From Alienimonas californiensis (GTDB lineage: Bacteria; Planctomycetota; Planctomycetia; Planctomycetales; Planctomycetaceae), in contig NZ_CP036265.1 of the NCBI RefSeq assembly GCF_007743815.1, positions 1,018,501-1,082,500 on the forward strand: a DNA stretch of 64,000 nt, written 5' to 3'. The notes beneath the pieces are model-generated. The model made no database searches and had not been told where the DNA came from. It saw only the letters and a program-made list of their open reading frames with translations. Below are positions 48,011-57,375 of this stretch, piece after piece. Numbering within the stretch: position 1 is the stretch's first letter; the number at the start of each line of letters is the position of its first letter. The translations under genes were made by a program, and so were the position numbers.

Positions 48011-49201
48011 ATGATGTCGCACGTCTGTGTTGGCCGCGGTTCCGCCCGGCAGCCCGTCCCCCCGCCGCGTCGCTTCGGGTTCACTTTGATCGAACTGCTG
48101 GTGGTCATTGCCATCATTGCGATCCTGGTCTCCCTGCTGCTGCCCGCGGTGCAGCAGGCCCGCGAAGCGGCCCGGCGCAGCCAGTGCCAGAACAACCTCA
48201 AGCAGTTGGGGCTGGCGATGCACAACTATCACAGCACCTACAAGACGTTCCCCGCCGGGATGGGCGGGACCTCGACGCCGGACCCGGCCGCCCCGAACCC
48301 GTGGCACGGCAGCAACGAGGGGAACCTCGGCTACCTGGTGCCGCTGCTGCCCTTCCTGGACCAGACGGCCCTGTGGAACCAGATCACCAACCCGCTGGAC
48401 GGCACTATCAGCGGGAACCCCTACCGGTACCCCGCCTTCGGCGGTCAGCCGGTCTCCAGCAGCTACGTGCCGTGGCGGACGCAGATTTCGACGCTGCTGT
48501 GCCCGACCGACTCCGCCCCCGTCTCCGGCACCGCCGACACCAACTACGCCGCCAACTGGGGCGACAACGGCTACGGGAACGGCCGCGGCAACCGCTCCCA
48601 GGCCCGCGGCATGTTCGCCGGGGACGCCTGGAGCACCTCCGGCAACGGCTTCGTCAACCTCGGACTGCGTGACGCCCGCGACGGGACGACCTCGACGATT
48701 CTGATCGGTGAGATCGGCCGCGACGACGGCTCCCGTTCTTATCAGGGCGGGTTCGCTGCGGAGATGAGCCTCTCCGCCGGCGCCAGCGCAGGCACGTACT
48801 CCAATCCGCAGACCCAGTGCGTCGACGTCGTGACCGACCCGAACAACCCGGGCAAGTACGTCGCCTCCGTCGCCTATCGCGGCGACCGCGGCACCGCCTA
48901 CGCCCTGGGCACCGTGCCCTACACCGGGTTTAACACGATCCTGCCCCCCAACAGCCCGTCCTGCGCCACCGGAAGCGCCTCGAACTGGTGGGAGCGGGTC
49001 AACGGCGGCATCCTCTCCGCCGGCTCGTATCACACCGGCGGCATTCAGGTGGTGATGTGCGACGGCTCGGTGAGTTTCCTCTCCGAGACCATCAACGCCG
49101 GCACCCAGACCGCCGATTCCGTGACCTCCGGCAAGAGCCCCTACGGCGTCTGGGGCGCCCTGGGCACCCGCTCCGGCGGCGAAGTCGTCGACGAGTATTG
49201 A
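48011..49201 (+). CDS. DUF1559 prepilin-like protein, copy c
   Basis: A 396-residue DUF1559 protein. ATGs at 48011 and 48014 are both plausible starts. Prepilin signal [17 protein letters not shown] near residue 23, then the [20 protein letters not shown] helix. H-X9-DG is [15 protein letters not shown], then [16 protein letters not shown]. Shared promoter and terminator sequence with copy d suggests a fairly recent duplication. Confidence 0.93.
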   Translation: MMSHVCVGRGSARQPVPPPRRFGFTLIELLVVIAIIAILVSLLLPAVQQAREAARRSQCQNNLKQLGLAMHNYHSTYKTFPAGMGGTSTPDPAAPNPWHGSNEGNLGYLVPLLPFLDQTALWNQITNPLDGTISGNPYRYPAFGGQPVSSSYVPWRTQISTLLCPTDSAPVSGTADTNYAANWGDNGYGNGRGNRSQARGMFAGDAWSTSGNGFVNLGLRDARDGTTSTILIGEIGRDDGSRSYQGGFAAEMSLSAGASAGTYSNPQTQCVDVVTDPNNPGKYVASVAYRGDRGTAYALGTVPYTGFNTILPPNSPSCATGSASNWWERVNGGILSAGSYHTGGIQVVMCDGSVSFLSETINAGTQTADSVTSGKSPYGVWGALGTRSGGEVVDEY

Positions 49202-49258
49202 TCCGGCGCCGGCGCCCGGGCCGGCCTTCGGCCCGGACCGCTCCGATGCCTCGACTGC

Positions 49259-49282
49259 CCCGGGAGGCCCACGCCTCCCGGG
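49259..49282 (+). terminator. Terminator hairpin after DUF1559 copy c
   Basis: The 10-base arms CCCGGGAGGC and GCCTCCCGGG enclose CCAC, followed by TTCTTT. The same stem follows copy d. Confidence 0.85.
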
Positions 49283-49456
49283 TTCTTTCGTGCGCCTCAG
49301 CGGGGGACGGCAGACGTTGCGGCGCTGTTCCCGGCCCCACGATCCGGCGTCTCGCCGGGGCCGGGAAGCGCGGTTGAAGCGGCCGGACCCAGACTGTCCG
49401 GCGCCGTTTCCGGACTGCCGAAGGAGCAATCCGACGAGCCAGCTCCGGTTGATGTA

Positions 49457-49484
49457 TTGAACTAGAGGGACTGTTCCGTACCCT
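49457..49484 (+). promoter_or_regulatory. Candidate promoter of DUF1559 copy d
   Basis: TTGAAC and TACCCT are 16 bases apart, 84 bases before the ATG, with ACTGTTCCG shared with the copy c promoter. Confidence 0.6.
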
Positions 49485-49568
49485 TTGGCGTTCCCTCGCC
49501 GCGTCGCCCTGCCTGATCCCTCCATTCGGCGGCGCCGATTCCTTCCTGCTCCCCTGACTCCTGTCGTG

Positions 49569-50759
49569 ATGTCTCACCGCTCTTTAAGTCGCCGGTCTTC
49601 AAGTCACCGCTCGACTCGGCCGCTCCTCGCCCCGCCCTCCCTGCGGTCCGGCTTCACGCTGATCGAACTGCTGGTGGTCATTGCCATCATTGCGATCCTG
49701 GTGAGCCTGCTGCTGCCCGCCGTGCAGCAGGCCCGTGAGGCCGCCCGCCGCAGTCAGTGCCAGAACAACCTCAAGCAGTTGGGGCTGGCGATGCATAACT
49801 ATCACAGCACGTACAAGGTCTTCCCGGCCGGCAAGGGCGGGACGCAGGTGACCGTCGGCTCCGACATCAGCACCCAGAGCAACCAGGGCTGGGCCGGCTA
49901 CCTGATTCCCCTGCTGCCCTACATGGACCAGACGGCGCTGTGGAACCAGATCAGTCGGCCGCTGGACACGAACGGCGACGGCACGCCGGACTACGCCGCG
50001 GGCGGCCCGAAGGTGGACAACGACTCCTACCCGCCGTGGAAGAACCAGATCGCCACGCTGCTCTGCCCGACCGACGGCGCCCAGCCGACCGGCGTCGCCG
50101 ACACCAACTACGCCGCCAACTGGGGCGACAACGGCGCCGGCAATAACACCAACAACCTCAGCCAATCCCGCGGCATGTTCGCCGGGGCCGCCAGCGCCAA
50201 CCCCCGGCTCCACATGGGCCTGCGGGACGCCCGCGACGGCACCGTCAACACGATCCTGATCGGCGAAATCGGCCGCGACAACGGGTCCAAGGCGTTCCAG
50301 GGCGGCTACGTCGTGCCCTCCTCCCTCACCGCGACCAACGGTAGCTTCGCCGACCCGGTCGCCAACTGCGTGGACGTCGTCTCCGACCCCAACAACCCCG
50401 GCACCTATCTCGACACCGTCACCTACAGCACGAGCCGCGGCAGCATCTGGACCGCCGGCGGCGCCGGCGCCACCGGGTTCAACACCATCCTGCCCCCCAA
50501 CAGCCCGAGCTGTCAGGGCGAGCCCGACGGCACCGACACCTGGCGGGGCTTCGTCTACGGCCGAGGCATCTTCTCCGCCGGCAGCTACCACACCGGCGGC
50601 GCCCAGTTCGTGATGTGCGACGGCTCGGTGACGTTCATCTCCGAAACGATCGACGCCGGCAACCAGTCCGCCGCCACGCCGACCAAGGGCAAGAGCCCCT
50701 ACGGCACCTGGGGCGCCCTAGGCAGCCGGAACGGCGGCGAAGTGACCGGTGAGTTTTGA
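49569..50759 (+). CDS. DUF1559 prepilin-like protein, copy d
   Basis: A 396-residue DUF1559 protein. The N-terminus has a Ser/Arg-rich stretch before [17 protein letters not shown] at about residue 32, longer than in the other copies. H-X9-DG is YHTGGAQFVMCDGSV, then [16 protein letters not shown]. Last plus-strand member of the array. Confidence 0.93.
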   Translation: MSHRSLSRRSSSHRSTRPLLAPPSLRSGFTLIELLVVIAIIAILVSLLLPAVQQAREAARRSQCQNNLKQLGLAMHNYHSTYKVFPAGKGGTQVTVGSDISTQSNQGWAGYLIPLLPYMDQTALWNQISRPLDTNGDGTPDYAAGGPKVDNDSYPPWKNQIATLLCPTDGAQPTGVADTNYAANWGDNGAGNNTNNLSQSRGMFAGAASANPRLHMGLRDARDGTVNTILIGEIGRDNGSKAFQGGYVVPSSLTATNGSFADPVANCVDVVSDPNNPGTYLDTVTYSTSRGSIWTAGGAGATGFNTILPPNSPSCQGEPDGTDTWRGFVYGRGIFSAGSYHTGGAQFVMCDGSVTFISETIDAGNQSAATPTKGKSPYGTWGALGSRNGGEVTGEF

Positions 50760-50825
50760 GAGAGACACGGTCTGAGCGACCGACCGCTGGCCAAGGACCG
50801 TGAACCACGGACTCCGGGATGCAAA

Positions 50826-50857
50826 AAGGCCCGGGAGGCAAACGCCTCCCGGGCCTT
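50826..50857 (+). terminator. Terminator hairpin after DUF1559 copy d
   Basis: The 14-base arms AAGGCCCGGGAGGC and GCCTCCCGGGCCTT enclose AAAC, followed by CTTGTTT. Confidence 0.9.
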
Positions 50858-50909
50858 CTTGTTTGGAGCCGGTCGAAATGGACCGGACGAACTGACCGGG
50901 AGACCGCGT

Positions 50910-51074
50910 TCAGATCTCCATGTCGTCCGGCGTGGATTCTTCGGGGGTCTCAGGCTCGGCGGTGACCCCGCCCCGCTCCGAATCGCAGCCGGTCAGCGAG
51001 AACGCCGCGAGGGAGAGCGGAAGGAGCGACAGCAGAACGGCCAAGCGGCCGACGAAACGAGCGGGGCGGGACAT
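50910..51074 (-). CDS. Small lipoprotein 3 after the DUF1559 array
   Basis: A 54-residue protein (MSRPARFVGRLAVLLSLLPL) with a signal helix ending in AFSLTGC (lipobox), then an acidic tail with TAEPETPEESTPDDMEI. The layout is the same as small lipoproteins 1 and 2. It converges on copy d. A GGTCACC/GGTGACC-type purine pattern upstream gives no clear Shine-Dalgarno. Confidence 0.6.
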   Translation of the reverse strand: MSRPARFVGRLAVLLSLLPLSLAAFSLTGCDSERGGVTAEPETPEESTPDDMEI

Positions 51075-51231
51075 GACGGTGACCTGTGGGAAGGAAGAGC
51101 TGCGTCGGGTGTGACGCGAGCGTCTTTATAGAACGGCGCCCCGTTCGCCGTCGACCGTCTAAATTGGCGGCGGGAACTCGCGGGGGCCGCGACGGTCGTT
51201 CGCGCCGGCCGCTCGCGACGGCCGGCGGGGC

Positions 51232-52683
51232 CTATCGAACGCCGGCCTCGACCGGCATCTTGGCGTTCATTGCCGACTGCCAGTCCCGCAGGGCGGTCCG
51301 CAGTTCGGCCAGCTTGTCGGGCCGCTCCGCGGCGAGGTTCTTCAATTCGCCGGGGTCGGCGGCGAGGTCGTACAGCTCCGCCGTGTCGGTTTCGTAGAAC
51401 TCGATCGCCTTCCAATCGCCCCGCCGCAGCGACGCCCCCGGCGTCCAGCCGCTGCCGTGGTAATGCGGGTAGTGCCAAACGAAGTCCCGCGGCTCGAGTT
51501 CGTCGGACCCGGCCAGCAGCGGAACGAGGGAGACGCCGTCGGCGTGCAGCTCCGGCCGCGACTTCAACCCGCACAGCTCCAGCACGGTGGGGAACAGGTC
51601 CATGCTGACGACAGGCTCGTCGACGACTTTCCCCGGCAACACGCCCGGCCCGGCGACGATCAGCGGCTCCCGCACGCCGCCCTCATAGAGCCAGCCCTTG
51701 CCGGAGCGCAGCGGCAGGTTGCTAGTCGGCCCCATCCGCCGCGAGGTGCACAGCCCGCCGTTGTCGCTGAAGAAGATCACCACGGTGTTCTCCCGCAGCC
51801 CCTGATTTTCCAGCGTATTCATCACCTTGCCGACGGCCCGGTCCATCGCCGCGACCATGCTGGCGTAGGCCGGCAGGTCCTGCCGCGCCCGGGAGATGAC
51901 CTCCGCCCCGGCCGCGGCGCCCTCTTCAATGGTCGGCGTGGGGTCGTCGAACCGCCGTTCGGCCTCGCGCTCGAACTCCGCGACGGTGATATTGTCCGCG
52001 GTGATCGGGGTGTGGACGTTATAGAAGCTCAGCATGGCGAAGAACGGCTCGCCGTCGGCGTCCTGCGAGGCGTTCCGCACGAAGGCGGCGGTTTCGTCGG
52101 CGAGGCGATCGGTGAGGTACTCGCCGTCGGCCCGGGCCGTCAGCGTGGGGTTCTTCCACGGGGCGTAATACCCGCCCGGCGGGGAGCCCTTCGAATTGCC
52201 GCCGATGTTCACGTCGAACCCCTGATCGGTCGGCCAATGGCCCTCGTCCCCCAGGTGCCACTTGCCGGCGAAGAAGGTGCCGTAGCCCTCCTCTTTGAGA
52301 ACCTCGGCCAGCGTGACCTCTTCCAGCGCCAGATTGTCCCGGTCGTCGACGTGCTGGAACCGGCCCTTCCTGCGGGTGCCGGGGATCCAGTCGGTCACGT
52401 CGACCCGCACCGGGTGCCGGCCGGTCAGCAGGCTGGCCCGCGTCGGGCTGCACACCGGGCAGGCGGCGTAGGCCTGAGAGAACCGCGTGCCGGCCGCGGC
52501 GAGGGCGTCGACGTGCGGCGTCTCATAGAACGTGCTGCCGGTGCACCCGAGGTCGTTCGCCCCCAGATCGTCCACCAGAAACAGCACCACGTTCGGCGCC
52601 CCCGGTTCGCCGTCGCCGCGAGGCGGCGCGCCCCAGGCAGCGGTCACGAACAACAGGGGCAGGGCGAACGACAGGCGGAGCAT
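51232..52683 (-). CDS. Secreted sulfatase
   Basis: A 483-residue arylsulfatase-type enzyme. A signal peptide ([15 protein letters not shown]) is followed by the metal-binding [15 protein letters not shown] and [16 protein letters not shown] blocks. The modified-Cys motif is [12 protein letters not shown] (C-x-P-x-R), so the Cys would become formylglycine. GKWHLGD and SDNGG complete the active site. Planctomycetes use many such enzymes on sulfated polysaccharides. ATG at 52683 gives the best signal peptide. Sulfate ester specificity cannot be read. Confidence 0.93.
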   Translation of the reverse strand: MLRLSFALPLLFVTAAWGAPPRGDGEPGAPNVVLFLVDDLGANDLGCTGSTFYETPHVDALAAAGTRFSQAYAACPVCSPTRASLLTGRHPVRVDVTDWIPGTRRKGRFQHVDDRDNLALEEVTLAEVLKEEGYGTFFAGKWHLGDEGHWPTDQGFDVNIGGNSKGSPPGGYYAPWKNPTLTARADGEYLTDRLADETAAFVRNASQDADGEPFFAMLSFYNVHTPITADNITVAEFEREAERRFDDPTPTIEEGAAAGAEVISRARQDLPAYASMVAAMDRAVGKVMNTLENQGLRENTVVIFFSDNGGLCTSRRMGPTSNLPLRSGKGWLYEGGVREPLIVAGPGVLPGKVVDEPVVSMDLFPTVLELCGLKSRPELHADGVSLVPLLAGSDELEPRDFVWHYPHYHGSGWTPGASLRRGDWKAIEFYETDTAELYDLAADPGELKNLAAERPDKLAELRTALRDWQSAMNAKMPVEAGVR

Positions 52684-52726
52684 GGGAACGGGCCGTGAAA
52701 GGAGCGACCCGCTCACCTTGCCGGCC

Positions 52727-53608
52727 TCAGCCCACGAACTCCACCTCGGCCGGTTCGGGAATCACGCCGGCTTCATAGCCGCGCTTCAACAACTCCCGCA
52801 CCGCGGCCCGGCCGCGGTCGCCGAAGTCCAGCGTCCAGTCGTTGACGTACATCTCCACAAATTCGTCGTTGCGGGCGTCGTCCAGCCCGCGGCCCCACTT
52901 GGCCGCGTATTCCAGCGCCTCGGCCCGGTGCTCCAGGCCGTATTGAATGGACTGTTTGAGGATCGCCGTCACCTCGTTCACTGTCTCCGCCCCGAGGTCC
53001 TTGCGGATCGCGTTGCACCCCAGCGGCAACGGCAGGCCGGTCTGCTCCTGGAACCAGACGCCGGTGTCCACGACGAGGTGCAACCCCTGATCCGGGTAGG
53101 TCAGCTGGCCTTCGTGAATGACGAGCCCGGCGTCGAACTCGCCGGCTTCGACCACGTCCAGCATCGTGTCGAACGGGCGGACTTCATATTCAAAGTCGTC
53201 GCCGAGGATCAGTTTGAGGCTGAGGAACGCCGTCGTCAGCGTCCCCGGCACGGCGATCCGTTTGCCGCGGAGGTCGTCCACGGTCCACGGCTGCCGGGCG
53301 ACGACGCGGGGCCCGTAGCCGTCGCCCATGCTCGCCCCGCAGTTGCAGATGGCGTATTTGTCGGTCAGGTGGGCCATCCCGTGCAGGCTGACGGCCGTCA
53401 GTTCCAGCAGGTCGGTCCCTTCAAGGGCCCGCCGGTTGAGCGTTTCGATGTCGACCAGATCGTGCGTGAATCGATAGCCCGGCGTGGGGATCTTGTCGTT
53501 GGCGAGCGCGTGGAACATGAACGCGTCGTCCGGGTCCGGGCTGTGCCCGACGCGGATCAGTTTTTCCCCGGAGGCAAGGGGGGGCTCGACGGCGGCGGCA
53601 GAACGCAT
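52727..53608 (-). CDS. mqnD: 1,4-dihydroxy-6-naphthoate synthase MqnD
   Basis: A 293-residue MqnA/MqnD-family enzyme of the futalosine route to menaquinone. [16 protein letters not shown] is the MqnD-type opening. [26 protein letters not shown] and [17 protein letters not shown] are also characteristic. The ATG at 53608 is followed by [20 protein letters not shown]. The other futalosine genes are not in the window. It is 43 bases upstream of the sulfatase start, same strand. Confidence 0.88.
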   Translation of the reverse strand: MRSAAAVEPPLASGEKLIRVGHSPDPDDAFMFHALANDKIPTPGYRFTHDLVDIETLNRRALEGTDLLELTAVSLHGMAHLTDKYAICNCGASMGDGYGPRVVARQPWTVDDLRGKRIAVPGTLTTAFLSLKLILGDDFEYEVRPFDTMLDVVEAGEFDAGLVIHEGQLTYPDQGLHLVVDTGVWFQEQTGLPLPLGCNAIRKDLGAETVNEVTAILKQSIQYGLEHRAEALEYAAKWGRGLDDARNDEFVEMYVNDWTLDFGDRGRAAVRELLKRGYEAGVIPEPAEVEFVG

Positions 53609-53747
53609 GGGGGGTCGAAAAACGAACGAAGAACGCGGACGGAACGCGGCGAGAACCGCGGACGGCCGCAGAGCGTAACGCCGCGGGCGATTCGGTTCGC
53701 CTTCGTTGGAGGACCGCCGGCCGTTCGGGGCCGGTATCCTCGCGGCC

Positions 53748-54944
53748 ATGAACCTCACCGCCCTGCTCCTCGCCGCCGCCTTCGCCCCGCCTGCCGGCGA
53801 CGACCGGGGACCGATCACGGTTTCGCCGGAGGCGGCGGCTCTGCATCGGACGTTGTTGGTGGCGGACGGGCACAACGATCTGCCGTGGGCGATCCGTACG
53901 GACTTCGGCTCCGACTTCTCGAAGTTCGACCTCGCCGCCGGCGTGCCCGCCCTGCACACGGACATCCCCCGCCTGCGGGCCGGCGGGGTGGGGCTGCAGT
54001 TCTGGAGCGTCTACGTCCCCGCCGCGCAACAGGGCGCCGCGACGGCGGTCTTCGAACAGATCGCGATCGTCAACGAAATGGTCCGCCGGCACCCGGAGAC
54101 CTTCGCCCTCTGCCGCACCGCCGAGGAGGTCGAGGCCGCCCGGGCCGAGGGGAAGATCGCCTCCCTCATCGGGATGGAGGGCGGCCACGCCCTCGAAAAC
54201 TCGATCGGCCTGCTCACGAAGTTCCGGGAGGCCGGGGCGGCCTATCTGACGCTGACGCACTCCGCCACGCTGGACTGGGCCGACAGCGCCACCGACGAAC
54301 CTAAAAGCGACGGCCTGAGCCCGTTCGGGGTCGAGGTGGTCCGGGAGATGAACCGGGTCGGCATGCTGGTGGACCTCTCGCACGTCTCCGCGGCGACGAT
54401 GCACGACGCTCTGGACGTGACGGCGGCCCCGGTCATTTTCAGTCACTCCTCCGCGCGGGCCGTGGCGAATCACCCCCGCAACGTGCCGGACGACGTGTTG
54501 CGGCGCCTCAGGGAGAACGGCGGCGTGGTGATGGCGAACTTTTATAGCGCCTTCGTCGTCCCCGAATTCGCCGCGGAGCAGGCCGGGATCTACGAGATCC
54601 GCCGGCAGGCCGCGGCCCAACTCCCGGACGACGAGGCCGCCCGCGACCGCCTGGAGCGGGACTGGCGACAAGAGCATCCCGTCCGCCCCGGCACGATCCA
54701 CGACGTACTGGACCACCTCGATCATTTAGCGAAGATCGCGGGGCCGGAGCATGTGGGCCTGGGCGGCGACTACGACGGCGTCTCCACGCTCCCGGCGGGC
54801 CTGGAGGACGTCTCCGCCTACCCCCGCCTCACCCAGGGCCTGCTGGACCGCGGTTATAGCGAGGACCAAATCCGCGGCATCATGGGCGAGAACGCCCTGC
54901 GGGTCTTGCGGGCGGCGCTGGCCGTCGGTGAGCGAGCGGAGTGA
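53748..54944 (+). CDS. M19 membrane dipeptidase, secreted
   Basis: A 398-residue renal-dipeptidase-type enzyme. Signal peptide (ALLLAAAFAPPAG), then the metal ligands in order: DGHNDLPWAI (HxD), GMEGGHALEN (Glu), DLSHVSAATM and SHSSARAVANHPRN (two His), GGDYDGVSTLP. These enzymes hydrolyse dipeptides, often with tolerance for D-residues at the second position. ATG at 53748 is adopted. Confidence 0.93.
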   Translation: MNLTALLLAAAFAPPAGDDRGPITVSPEAAALHRTLLVADGHNDLPWAIRTDFGSDFSKFDLAAGVPALHTDIPRLRAGGVGLQFWSVYVPAAQQGAATAVFEQIAIVNEMVRRHPETFALCRTAEEVEAARAEGKIASLIGMEGGHALENSIGLLTKFREAGAAYLTLTHSATLDWADSATDEPKSDGLSPFGVEVVREMNRVGMLVDLSHVSAATMHDALDVTAAPVIFSHSSARAVANHPRNVPDDVLRRLRENGGVVMANFYSAFVVPEFAAEQAGIYEIRRQAAAQLPDDEAARDRLERDWRQEHPVRPGTIHDVLDHLDHLAKIAGPEHVGLGGDYDGVSTLPAGLEDVSAYPRLTQGLLDRGYSEDQIRGIMGENALRVLRAALAVGERAE

Positions 54945-55105
54945 ACGATTACTGGGGGGCGACGGAGACGATCGCTTCGATTTGACGGCCGTCCCCGACG
55001 CGGCGACTCGACGACGCGTGAGCCGCCCGCTTGTCGTACGATGTCGCGGGCGCATCCGGCTCGCGACGCCGCCTCGCGAATCTGTTTTCCCTTCAGAAGA
55101 CCGTC

Positions 55106-55903
55106 ATGGCCTCTCTTCTTCCGGCGTTCTGCCTCCTCGGAATGCTGGCTTCCGGTTCTCCGGAGCCGCACGACGGGGGGCGGGAGATCCGCGTCCTCAC
55201 CTATAACATTCATCACGGGGAGGGCGCCGACGGGCGGATCGACCTGGAGCGGATCGCGGGGGTCATTCTGGCGACCGAGGCGGACGTCGTGTTGCTCCAG
55301 GAAGTGGACGTGAAGACCCAGCGGGCCGACGGTGTGGATCAGGCGAAGGAACTGGCCCGGCTCACGCGGATGCACTCCGCGTTCGGAGCCAATCTGCCGT
55401 ATTCGGGCGGTCAGTACGGCAATGCGATCCTGTCGCGTCACCCCATTCTCCGTTCGGAAAACCACGCATTGCCCGCAGGCGGCTCGGAGCCCCGCGGCGT
55501 GCTCGTCGCGCAGGTGAACGTCCCCGGCTGCGGCGTCTGCCGCGTGCTGTCGACCCACTGGGATCACCGCAGCGCGGAGAATCGCCTCGCGTCGGCGAAC
55601 GCGCTGCGGACGCTTGTCGAGGAGTGGACCGAACCGGCCATCCTCGGCGGAGATTTGAACGCGACCCGCGACGCAGAACCGCTGAAGACGTTCACCAAGA
55701 GTTGGACGTTGCTCGGCGACGAAGCGCCGACGTCTCCGGCCGCCGATCCCACCCGGCAGATCGATTTCATCGCGTACTGCTCGTCGTGTTCGTCGCGCCC
55801 GATCACCCTGACGAAAAGCGGTGCGATTGAGGAGAAAGTCGCCTCCGATCACCGTCCGTTCGTGGCCGTGTTTCGCATCGGCGCGTCGGCGAGCGAAGAC
55901 TGA
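55106..55903 (+). CDS. Endonuclease/exonuclease/phosphatase-family protein, secreted
   Basis: A 265-residue EEP-fold hydrolase. Signal-like MASLLPAFCLLGMLASGS, then the family motifs VLTYNIHHGEG, VVLLQEVD, GGDLNATRD and ASDHRPFVAVF, which hold the metal and catalytic Asp/His. Substrates in this family range from DNA to phospholipids and inositol phosphates; none can be assigned. The 160-base gap to the dipeptidase upstream shows nothing supported. Confidence 0.88.
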   Translation: MASLLPAFCLLGMLASGSPEPHDGGREIRVLTYNIHHGEGADGRIDLERIAGVILATEADVVLLQEVDVKTQRADGVDQAKELARLTRMHSAFGANLPYSGGQYGNAILSRHPILRSENHALPAGGSEPRGVLVAQVNVPGCGVCRVLSTHWDHRSAENRLASANALRTLVEEWTEPAILGGDLNATRDAEPLKTFTKSWTLLGDEAPTSPAADPTRQIDFIAYCSSCSSRPITLTKSGAIEEKVASDHRPFVAVFRIGASASED

Positions 55904-56001
55904 GCCCGCCCGGGCGACGGCGTGCAGCACGACGTGCGGGCGTCTTCACGCGACGCATGGGAGACGTTTCGTTCCGGCGGACTTCGACAACGGGAGAGGG
56001 A

Positions 56002-56976
56002 ATGAAGGACATTAAAGTCGCCTCCGTGCAGTTCAACCACCGTGCAGGGGATAAGCCGTACAACGTCGCCGTGATCGAACGGTTCGTCGAAGAGGCGGCC
56101 GAACGGAACGTAGAGTTAATTTCCTTCCCCGAGATGTGCGTGACGGGCTATTGGCACGTCCGAAACCTCGCCAAGCCGGAAATCGAGGCGCTCGCGGAGC
56201 GCGTCCCCCACGGGCCCACGACGCAGAGGTTGTTGTCGTTGTCCCGCACGCATCGCATGACGATCGGCGCCGGGCTGATCGAAGTCGCCGACGACGGACG
56301 GCTGTACAACTCCTACCTCGTGGCCATGCCCGACGGCACGCACGCGTGCCATCGAAAGCTGCACTGTTTCATCAGCGAACATATGGCGAGCGGGGACCGA
56401 TATACGGTGTTCGACGCGCCGCAGGGATGCCGCATCGGCGTGCTCACCTGCTGGGACAATAACCTGGTGGAAAACGCACGGGCGACGGCGTTGCAGGGAG
56501 CCGAAATCTTGCTGGCTCCCCACCAGACCGGCGGATGCAATTCCAGGAGCCCGGGCGCCATGGGACTGATCGATCCCCGGCTGTGGGACGACAGGGAATC
56601 CGACCCGGCGTCGATCGAAGCGGAGTTCCAAGGGCCGAAGGGCAGAGCGTGGCTCATGCGCTGGCTGCCCTCCCGGGCGCACGACAACGGCATGTTTCTG
56701 ATCTTCAGCAACGGTGTCGGAATCGACGACGACGAAGTGCGAACCGGCAACGCCATGATCCTGGACCCGTACGGCCAGATTCTGGCCGAGACAGGGAAGG
56801 CTCAAGATCAGATGGTCGTCGCAGAGCTCAAAGCCGATCAACTCGAGCGATGCACCGGTCGGAGGTGGATCCGGGGGAGACGACCGGAGCTGTATGCGAG
56901 TCTGACGGTCAGAACCGGCGACGAACTCGACCCCAGATCCGCGAGATTCTCGCAGGAGCGCACGAAAACCGCCTGA
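56002..56976 (+). CDS. Nitrilase-family carbon-nitrogen hydrolase
   Basis: A 324-residue nitrilase-superfamily amidase. The Glu-Lys-Cys triad is visible as ISFPEMCVTGYW (Glu), ACHRKLHCFI (Lys) and IGVLTCWDNNLVENAR (Cys). ATG at 56002 follows a GGGAGAGGGA purine stretch. Codon use has more A/T-ending codons (for example GTT, GCA, CGT) than in neighbouring genes. Specificity is not assignable. A short open frame upstream of 56002 is not signal-like. Confidence 0.9.
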   Translation: MKDIKVASVQFNHRAGDKPYNVAVIERFVEEAAERNVELISFPEMCVTGYWHVRNLAKPEIEALAERVPHGPTTQRLLSLSRTHRMTIGAGLIEVADDGRLYNSYLVAMPDGTHACHRKLHCFISEHMASGDRYTVFDAPQGCRIGVLTCWDNNLVENARATALQGAEILLAPHQTGGCNSRSPGAMGLIDPRLWDDRESDPASIEAEFQGPKGRAWLMRWLPSRAHDNGMFLIFSNGVGIDDDEVRTGNAMILDPYGQILAETGKAQDQMVVAELKADQLERCTGRRWIRGRRPELYASLTVRTGDELDPRSARFSQERTKTA

Positions 56977-57085
56977 CAAATCGCTGCCTCGGACGCGAAC
57001 CCGCTTCTCGGCAGGGGCATGTCGGCCAACTGACGATGCCGTACCTTGGCGCCCCGCCGATTGCTCCGCCCGCCGCTCTCGCCCG

Positions 57086-57298
57086 ATGCCAATTCAGGAA
57101 TGCGCCACCGTCGGTCTCGTCAGCGGCGTGAGCGTCGCCGCGGCCTGCATGGCGGTGCTCATGTCGCTTGAGTCGACGGCCCCGACCGGGTCCTCGATTG
57201 CGATGTCGCTCATGTGGTCTCAAGGCGCCGTTCTCGGTCTCGGCCTGGCGATCGGGCCGACGTGCGGGGTCGCGTACTGGTACTTCAAACGGAAGTGA
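57086..57298 (+). CDS. Small two-helix membrane protein
   Basis: A 70-residue protein with two hydrophobic segments (GLVSGVSVAAACMAVLMSL and WSQGAVLGLGLAIGPTCGVAYW) and a basic end (YFKRK). ATG at 57086 starts it. Such a clear membrane-hairpin pattern supports coding, but no family is known. Confidence 0.5.
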   Translation: MPIQECATVGLVSGVSVAAACMAVLMSLESTAPTGSSIAMSLMWSQGAVLGLGLAIGPTCGVAYWYFKRK

Positions 57299-57375
57299 CC
57301 CGGGCCGGCGACGCGGGGCCGGCGGTCGCGAATTCGCCGTTCCCCGCGCGGCCGGGGCCGTCTACAACCCGTTCC

